Assembly: GCF_010015445.1 (NCBI RefSeq)
Contig: NC_053116.1
Span: 36,147,785 to 36,211,784, forward strand
From: Perca fluviatilis
Lineage: Eukaryota; Chordata; Actinopteri; Perciformes; Percidae
DNA length: 64,000 bases
Direction: 5' to 3'
Shown here: positions 57,238 through 64,000 of the stretch, piece by piece
Numbering within the stretch: the stretch's first letter is position 1
How the letters are laid out: each line of letters begins with the position of its first letter
Notes under the pieces: generated by a model
The model's input: the letters and a program-made list of their open reading frames with translations, nothing else
What the model was told of the DNA's origin: nothing
Databases searched by the model: none
Translations under genes and position numbers: made by a program

Positions 57238-57744
57238 ACAGTCACATTAGCTACAAAAGAGAGCGACATGCACTCTGCTTTTGTAGCTCTAATGCTCTAG
57301 CCTACTCCTGGTTGCTTGGAAACAGTAAACAGAAATTCTCTGGTGCTACCTTCAAGCATGTCTTAAAAGTCACTTCAGAGGTGTTGTTAAGTCACAAGAA
57401 CAATGTTTTGGGATTTGAAAGTATTTATTTCTCTGTAAAAGTAACAAAATATGAGATAAAATGCCAAACATATCAGATATATATATAAATATGATGTGCT
57501 GAAGCGTTCTTTAATTATTTTCTTTGACTCGAGCCACTGACATACGTCATGCTGCCCTCACACTCCCTTCACTCCGATTGGCTGTCGCTTTGTTGCATTG
57601 CTCAGCATTCGCATTAAAATAGACTTCTTGTCTATTTCGGCCCCGCCTTGCTCGACGAGCTTGCTGCTGGCAAACGGCCACTCCCATTGAAAATGATTGG
57701 TAGCCTGTCGCTTTGTCGCTGTCTCTTGTAGCTAATGTGACTGT
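57238..57744. mobile_element. MITE with about 30-bp inverted ends
   Basis: Left ACAGTCACATTAGCTACAAA, AGAGAGCGACATGC and the complement of the right end ACAGTCACATTAGCTACAAG, AGACAGCGACAAAGCG pair almost perfectly. No ORF is kept inside. Confidence 0.8.
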
Positions 57745-58300
57745 AGGGTTACTCCTAAAAGCAACCCATCAATTTAGCTCTGATAAACCTACTGTATGCC
57801 ACCTACAGGGTTGTCAGGTTTGTAGGACAAAAACAGCCCAATTGCCAATCAAAACCCGCCCAAAACCAGCCCAACAGCCAATAAAACCAAACCCAGACCA
57901 GAACTTAAAATATTCCCCTCCCAAAACATATTACACTAACCCTTACACTGCTTTTAAAGTAAACAGCATTACTATAATTGCCAAATGTATTGTAATATCT
58001 ACAAAGTAACACCATAAATGTATAGTGTTAATAGTGTACCAGCATTAAAAGCAGTTTTCCCTTGAAGTTATTTCACCTAAGTCCTAAATTTGCCTTATGT
58101 AATTAGATATATAATTAGATATACAGTATATTATCATAACGAAATAAATCTCTGTGAACATGTAGACCAATTCACTGATACACACACTAACCTGTTTTGT
58201 TGTAAACTGTGTACTAGTGTCCATTTGCTACCTTCGCTAAAGAGGCAGGCGCTGGGCTGCGGGCCATGTCGTGTCTGTGTGGATCTGGTCTACCCAAAAC

Positions 58301-58940
58301 ACGGTCTCACGGCAGTTCGTGGAATGGTCACGTTATTTTAATGTATTGATTTGTGTTCACAGGGAAGTTTTTCTCATTTTTTTCGTGGTGGCCAGCACGA
58401 AATGGTCTAAACGGAGATTGCGGGAGAGGAAGCCTCATACGCCGGGAGACGGGCACCTCATGCGCCGGGAGACTGCCGCGCCGGGAGACTGCCGCGCCGG
58501 GAGACTGCCGCGCCGGGAGACTGCCGCGGGGGACGTGCAACAATAACGGGATGGCGGAGGTTGGGTTTAGGAAAAAAACCACGGGGAAAGGACGCCTCAC
58601 ACGCCGGGAAACGGCCGCAGGTAACCATCGACAATAACGGGACAGCTAACGGGGAAACAAAACGCCACACGCGGGCCACGATCCCCGGCCTCCGGGTTGA
58701 AAGTCCGGAATTGTTTGACCCATCCACCACCCCAACCAACCTCCTTACGTGGATTTTCACCATTTCATATTACTCGCTACCGTAGTCGTGCTGTGACCAC
58801 GACATATGCTTCCCATTTAAATACATTAGTTTACATTTTCGTGCTGGCCACCACGAAAAAAAACGACAATAATGTCACCGTGAACACAAATCAATAGATT
58901 AAATAACGTGACCATTTCACGAACTGCCATGAGACTGGGT
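58301..58940. mobile_element. Long-TIR MITE with a GC-rich tandem core
   Basis: Left GTCTCACGGCAGTTCGTGGA and right (inverted) GTCTCATGGCAGTTCGTGAA start inverted arms of about 57 bp (TTGATTTGTGTTCAC in both). A second inverted block, TTTTTTTCGTGGTGGCCAGC then ACGAAA, lies further in. The core has a 16-bp GCCGCGCCGGGAGACT tandem (58461-58526). Several frames of 74-101 codons over the core are products of its GC bias. Confidence 0.8.
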
Positions 58941-59197
58941 TGCTAATACCCATCCAACGGACAAAAAAATTTAACCCGCGGCAGCACTTTAAAAGAAGCC
59001 CAATTCCCACAGACCTGGCACCCTTGGCTTCCTGTCCAGCACAAAATGGAAGACAAAATTAGCAAGTAGCAGACAAAAATAGAAAAGCATTAAGCTCATA
59101 AACAACCAGATATTTCCTCTCAGGAGTTAGCGGAGACCGAAACCAGAGCTAACCATTTGGAATATCTCTAAGACTAATATGAGTGTGCATTATTAAT

Positions 59198-59567
59198 CAG
59201 TCCCTCCAGAAAAATGTGATTATCCGATCGCATAATTCAATGCATAATCAGCCAAAGTCCGCATATTTATGACGTGGCCGAATTTTTTCAAATACCCCGC
59301 ACTTTCGCTGCATAAATTGCCAATTTCCACGCAAAATATGCAGGGCTTGCATGATTTCATAATTCGTTGCAAAAAAGTCACATATATCTTAGCAGAAAGT
59401 TGAAAAATGTTGCGTTTACTTCACACAAGAGCAGCCATTTTCCCCTGTTGCTGTGGAAACGTTATGAAGTGACGTAATAACGCAATGTGAGCATCATCGA
59501 AAAGCAGGGTGTTGGGGGAATCCCTTTTTTTCTCTTTTTCATCAAACCGCAGTTTTTGCAAGGACTG
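59198..59567. mobile_element. CAGTCC-type element, copy 2, 6-bp duplication
   Basis: It starts CAGTCCCTCCAGAAAAATG and ends with the inverse GCAAGGACTG. It is flanked by ATTAAT at 59192-59197 and 59568-59573. Orientation is opposite to copies 1 and 3. The inner GCATAATCAGCCAAAGTCCG block matches copy 1. Confidence 0.85.
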
Positions 59568-59574
59568 ATTAATA

Positions 59575-60330
59575 TACAATTGTGTATATATCATAAGAAC
59601 ATACAGACTGAACAATGTCTGGAAGGGGAGAAATTTGCCCAAGTTAGAGGGATGGAAAAGTTCTTATGATTCCTGTAGAGAAGAAGTTTAGGATTTATTT
59701 TTTAAACCTAAGATGTCTGCAGTCTGAACAGAAATTTGAGCTGAAAAGTGCTGCTTTGAGATCCTGCTCAGATAATATCATTTCATTTTGACCTTTTGCT
59801 AGCTAGTTGCACTTTGGGATTTGCTGTAATGTAACATATGTGCCCACATTGTGTATTTGCATATGCTATATTACCATGCAGCAGATATGGAGACATGATT
59901 GCAAGTATTTTAGAGTGAAACCTGCAGTAGAAAAACAGGATTTATCTAATAATGAGTGCACACTATCTCCCCTCTCCCAGCCATGTGTCCCTGTGGCTTC
60001 CCTCTAAGTGGCTGCAGGTGAGTGTGCACAATTACTCCCATCTTTGCCATTTTGGGGTGAGTGGGCGGATAAACAAGCGGCGTACGGCGCAACTAATTGT
60101 TCCATTACACAAAATGGGAAGTGCAGCAGGGGTAATCAAGCAGCTTTGTTGCAAATAGCATGCCACAGAAATGTCTCTGTTCTGATGATGATGATGATGA
60201 TGTTTTTAGTTCTGCCGCCCCTCCAACAGTCCACCTGCACTCTATGGGAGGAATTAAAAAAACATAAAGGACATTTATACCAGTGGATAACATGTGCATA
60301 CATGCAGCATATTATTTATTTCAATGTTTT
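59575..60330. other. Stretch without recognisable gene
   Basis: Includes a short (GAT)n run at 60185-60203. The 59990-60150 part is GC-balanced and non-repetitive. Frames up to 113 codons have no domain. Confidence 0.4.
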
Positions 60331-60332
60331 AA

Positions 60333-60545
60333 GGTGGCACAATGGTTAGCACTGTCGCCTCACAGCAAGAGGTTTCTGGGTTGGGACCCACTGGCAGGTT
60401 TGGAACCTTTTGTTTGGAGTGTGCAGGTTTTCTCTGGATCCCTCGGCCTGTTTGTTAGGTTAATTGATGACTCTAAACTGCAGAGGTGTGAATGGTTATC
60501 TGTCACTATGTGTCCGCCCTTTGTTTAACTGGCGACGTCTCTCAA
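60333..60545 (+). mobile_element. tRNA-like SINE (family C)
   Basis: AGGTGGCACAATGGTTAGCACTGTCGCCTCACAGCAAGAGG, TTCTGGGTTGGGACCC and GTTAATTGATGACTCTAAACTGC follow the order of a very widespread teleost SINE (head with box A-like TGGCACAATGGTTAGC and box B-like GGGTTGGGACCC). The 3' end is truncated. Confidence 0.75.
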
Positions 60546-60635
60546 ATGTATGTGCACAAGCACTGAAAAAGTGAGTTATTCACAATATGCCCCCTTTAAA
60601 GCAAACCCTGATTAAGATAGGTAGGTACGAAAGCC

Positions 60636-61199
60636 TAGCCTCGTGAGAGCGTCCTGATCTCGCGAGCTCCAGTTTTCCACTCGCAGATCAGTCTGGCATC
60701 TTGAGATAGAGAAAATTTGGAGCCGTTCGCCAAACGACCAATCAGCGTTGGTTTTGAGGCGGGTTTAGGTGGTGATAGACAGATGTTTTATCCAATCAGC
60801 TAACCAGTATTTTCAGACAGCGGTAGCCCTAATTCTGTTAGCTGCTCGCTAATGCTTTTTTCTCTTCTTTCCTTCTTTTGGAATATGGACCGGGAACCTG
60901 AAAGGGGGCCTTTTATTTGTAAATTCTCGTTACACAAACGGCAAATATCCTTTACCAACATGTTGCTTGCTTGCTGAGCTAACAGTTATGTTTTGCCTGC
61001 AGCAGCAGGGGCTTGTGGTTGTATTTTCATACGCTTCGTTGATCTGATTGGTTGATTTGGCCCGTCTATCACCAACATAGGTGATAGACAGATGGTTTAT
61101 CCAATCAGCTAACCCCTTCCCAAAAGTTCTCCGATGGAAAGTTCCCAGCTGGATATACCGAGCAAATGCGGAGCAATCCATCTGGCGGAGTCAGGTTAA
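60636..61199 (-). mobile_element. AGCCT-type element carrying a CxxC exon
   Basis: The plus-strand start AGCCTAGCCTCGTGAG and inverted end AACCTGACTCCGCCAG resemble the AAGCCTGGCTCCGCC terminus of the RecQ-carrying elements. GGTGATAGACAGATG then TTTATCCAATCAGCTAACC is present twice (about 60773-60804 and 61080-61112). The minus strand carries the exon described separately. Confidence 0.5.
60800..60961 (-). pseudogene. ZAD-like N-terminal exon fragment inside a MITE
   Basis: An uninterrupted 53-codon minus-strand frame starts MLVKDICRLCNENLQIKGPL, continues SGSRSIFQKKE and ISEQLTELGLPL, and stops. The CRLC start, the following Ser/Phe-Lys segment and the LTELGLPL helix have the order of the first half of a zinc-finger-associated (ZAD-type) domain. 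The second cysteine pair (CxxC), needed for zinc binding, is absent. It lies in a transposon whose ends recall the RecQ-carrying family. ZAD is a tentative call. Confidence 0.45.
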
Positions 61200-61218
61200 C
61201 TTAAGCCCCTGCCTCATA

Positions 61219-61537
61219 GTCTAAAGGGAACATATCATGAAAAATTCACTTTTGCAGGTTCATTAGAATATACCGCCCCACATCTGAGTATCCCCACCCA
61301 TGGCTCGAGAACTCCCTTTGCAAATGTGCACCACATTTTTCATGCAAGCCAATCAGAGAAGACTGGGCTTTTCAGGAGGGGGCTTAAAGAGACAGGCGCT
61401 AAAACGAAGCGTTTCAGAGATATTTGGACAGACAGTATGAGACAAATAATAAACATTGCACATTAAAGCATGTAAACATGTAAAAGTGGAAAACCAAAAT
61501 ACAAGTATGAACCTGAAACTCCTTTAAATTTCATCGA
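61219..61537. mobile_element. TTAA-type element, TAAAGGGAACATATCATG end
   Basis: Left CTAAAGGGAACATATCATGA and the complement of the right end TTAAAGGAGTTTCAGGTTCA share the AAAGG start. The centre has ATGCAAGCCAATCAGAGAAG. The match between the ends is weak. Confidence 0.4.
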
Positions 61538-61539
61538 TG

Positions 61540-62475
61540 ACAAGAGTTATCTGAGACCCACGCATTATACAGTATATATCAAGCTTCTATTATGTATGTT
61601 TATTCACATTCTAAGGGGTGTCGATATAACACTTCAATATTCCAAACACATAGAAACACATCAAAATGTGTTTTTGTCATTAAACATATTAACACATTCA
61701 CTTTAAAGGCCTTGAACACCCACACAAGTGTTACCAGTTTATCTGGCTGATTGGACCTCTTCCCAGGGCTGCGTGTGTGTGTGTCTGTGTGTGTCTAGAC
61801 TGATTGATTGACATCTTCCTGAGTCCTTGTTAGCTTTGTTGCAGGACAAATGACAGCTTTATCATTCTTATTGGTGGAAAAGATTTGTGACCTAATGAAT
61901 TCTCATCTAAGCTCCTGCCCACCTTCAACATGAGCAGAAATCTAATCAGCCAGAATAGCTGAAATCACCTGTGTGGGTGTTCAGAGGCTGAAAGTTTGAA
62001 TTACTTGACACATAAAGATGCTGTGATTGTCTGTGCATCTTTTTCCTTTAAGAAAAAAGTAAAAAAAAAATTAAAAAAAAAGTAGTTGGTGTTCAAGGTT
62101 AATTTATTGTCATTGTACTGTACATCATTAAATGCAGTTCTGGTCCTTTTATGCTACAAAAGAAAAACTATAATATGCCATTGTAATTGGCATACTCTGC
62201 AGTGAAAGTCTTTGACTTGAATTGCTTTGACTTGACGATGTGGAGTTGGCCCAAAAGACTTAAAAACAGCTCTGATGCAGAGTGCCTGCTGATTGCAAGG
62301 GATACGGCCCTACAGTTCACATTTAGCTTACAGCAGACTGACTTTAAAATGAATAAAGGTGATGAAATGTAGACATGTTTGGCAGCTAAATGCCTATTTG
62401 AATGATGAAGTACATATAGTTTAAAAGGGCATCATAACTATGGGCTAATTTAAACTAAAGTGACGTGTACTGTAA
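61540..62475. other. Stretch without recognisable gene
   Basis: Includes a short TG run near 61770 and A-homopolymers at 62060-62083. The 61-codon frame at 62187-62372 has no motif. Confidence 0.45.
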
Positions 62476-62485
62476 AGTGACCAAT

Positions 62486-63273
62486 CAGTCCTTCCAGAAA
62501 AATGAGTTTTTTTGTGATTGTTGCGGGCAAAAACCCTTGATTATGTGGCACGTTTTCTTAAAAAATGCGATGGAATATGTGGGATATTTATACAATTTTC
62601 TGCGATGAAATTGCGGGAACTTGCATAACTGCGGTTTGATGAAAAAGATTTAACCCCCAACACCCTGCTTTTTTTTTTTAAACTATATTTAAAAAAAATT
62701 GTTTACAAATATTCAGTCATCGTAATACGTAAACAAATAAGATACAAACATATATACAAATAATATAATATGAAAGTACAAATAAAAGTAATCGTCTAAA
62801 CTTAGGGAAATAAAAGATACAAAAGAGACAGACTTTCAAAAATCGTTAATAATATAGACAGCAGGAGCACTTAAAGAAAGAAATTTGAGTAGACATCAGA
62901 TATTAAGATAGCTTTCTTATTGGATACCAACTTAAATTGTCAAACTGTCAAATTCAACCTCCAACACCTGCTTTTCAATGATGTTCACGTCGCGTAATTA
63001 CGTCACTTCATAACGTTCCCATGGCAACAGGGAAAATGGCTGCTCTTGTGTTTTTTTTAAACTTTCTGCTAAGATATATGTGACTTTTTTGCAACGAAAA
63101 TGCGGGGATTATGAAATTCTGCAATCCCCGCATATTTTGCACGGAAATTGGCAATTTATGCGGCGAAAGTGCGGCGTATTTGAAAAAATGCGTCCCCCGC
63201 ATAAATATGCAGACTTTGGCTGATTATGCATTGAATTATGCGATCGCATTATCGTGTTTTTCTGGAGGGACTG
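62486..63273. mobile_element. CAGTCC-type element, copy 3, 6-bp duplication, with retroposon insert
   Basis: It starts CAGTCCTTCCAGAAAAATG and ends with the inverse TTTCTGGAGGGACTG. It is flanked by ACCAAT at 62480-62485 and 63274-63279. The body is split by a 283-bp insertion at 62673-62955. Confidence 0.9.
62673..62955 (-). mobile_element. Poly(A)-type retroposon insertion, minus strand
   Basis: The insert starts with a T-run and is flanked by about 20-base near-copies of AACCCCCAACACCCTGCTTTT (62652-62672 and 62955-62975), as left by LINE-driven target-primed insertion. The body is A-rich and unassigned (a LINE 3' end or processed RNA). Confidence 0.65.
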
Positions 63274-63284
63274 ACCAATGCAAC

Positions 63285-64000
63285 GTCTAGTGCTGGAATC
63301 AAATGCATGCACAACTATACTTTGCAATGGACACTTTCTCCACCTCATCCAGCTGAAAGGGCATGAAAGCAAAAAAGCCTGGAACTTTTCTTTTCTTTCC
63401 ACTCCCCTGCTATTGGCTGGAGAGCCTCAGTCACACTCCTGTGATAAGTAGACATTACAATGGTGTATTGTCAATGACGTGAAGAGGCATAGGGCAAAAT
63501 CACTGAATCTAAATGTATCACCCATGACAGGTACATAATTAATGTTTCACATCATACCGCAGGTTTTCTCTCTCTTTTCCTAGCACTGGGTCTCCTGCTG
63601 TGACACTGTGTGAGATTGTTCAAGAAGGTGGTAGCGCCCTGGCACACAGGTCTCTCACCTAGTCTAGCACCTCTTATTTAATGCTCTTGGAAAATGTGAT
63701 TACATTCGCCAGCTGTAATGCAAGCATTGTACAGGAAGTGTGGAAAATGGCGAGCACCAGATCCTGAGTGCAATTTGGAAATTATGTAATCGGTTGAAGG
63801 CTGTGGAGTGCCTTGTGACAAAAAAATAAAGCCATGCTTCAAACCGTTATTATCTTTCACTCCCTCAAACAGTTGCATTTCCCCAGAGGTTGAATAGGAG
63901 TTTAGTGTCCAATGTCGTTGACTGATATACACGACATATTGAGCAATGTACAGCATGCATAAACCAATAAATAAAAGTAGTACATTTCATGCACAGACAC
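63285..64000. other. Stretch without recognisable gene
   Basis: Unique-looking sequence to the end of the window; no supported feature. Confidence 0.4.

Noticed and set aside
58271..58785. Arg/Gly/Thr-rich frames of 74-101 codons
   Set aside because: Produced by a 16-bp GC tandem inside a MITE; no motif and frames on both strands are equally open.

Overview
The window reads as nuclear DNA of a ray-finned (teleost) fish, most likely a percomorph. The sequence shows dense CA/GT, TA and tetranucleotide microsatellites, tRNA-derived SINEs, L2-like LINE pieces, many hAT-, PIF/Harbinger- and TTAA-type non-autonomous DNA transposons, spliced exon structure and no bacterial-style gene packing. No complete protein-coding gene is visible. 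Most open frames longer than 60 codons are translations of microsatellites or transposon fragments.

Layout. 0-11 kb: hAT remnant with half a BED zinc finger, SINE, a CAGTCC-type element with A/T and GCG-rich interior, a TTAA-type element, a Harbinger-like MITE, unique GC-rich stretches (7.0-7.4 and 8.8-9.3 kb), and two copies of an element ending in AGTCT (8.2 and 10.2 kb; the second has an 11-bp target duplication). 11-25 kb: SINE with LINE-like tail, long CA arrays, an intact hAT MITE at 16.6 kb, a LINE C-terminus at 17.5 kb, a composite element at 20.9-22.9 kb, and a truncated RecQ-like element at 14.7 kb. 25-33 kb: a complete RecQ-like MITE with a tandemly amplified end and a 9-bp target duplication, a second RecQ-like subfamily, a BED-finger hAT, and a hAT-like element carrying both a SINE and another MITE. 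33-40 kb: a large foldback element interrupted by a Harbinger-like MITE that carries antisense 28S rRNA sequence, then hAT elements nested in each other with perfect 8-bp duplications. 40-41 kb (minus strand): the best host-gene evidence, an internal exon with canonical splice sites and a probable terminal exon. 41-47 kb: decayed transposon exons, AAT and CTAT arrays, and a roughly 36-bp AT-rich satellite in which SINE copies are embedded. 47-64 kb: mainly unique intergenic or intronic DNA with CA arrays, LINE-in-LINE nesting, two MITEs with long inverted ends (57.2 and 58.3 kb), an element carrying a CxxC-type exon (60.6-61.2 kb) and two more CAGTCC elements with clear 6-bp duplications.

Interpretation. 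The common thread is non-autonomous transposons that carry pieces of other genes: 28S rRNA, the first exon of a RecQ-type helicase (stopping at or just after the Walker A motif in every readable copy), and a ZAD-like N-terminal exon. Superfamily names rest on terminal sequence and target duplication length read by eye. No database search was possible.
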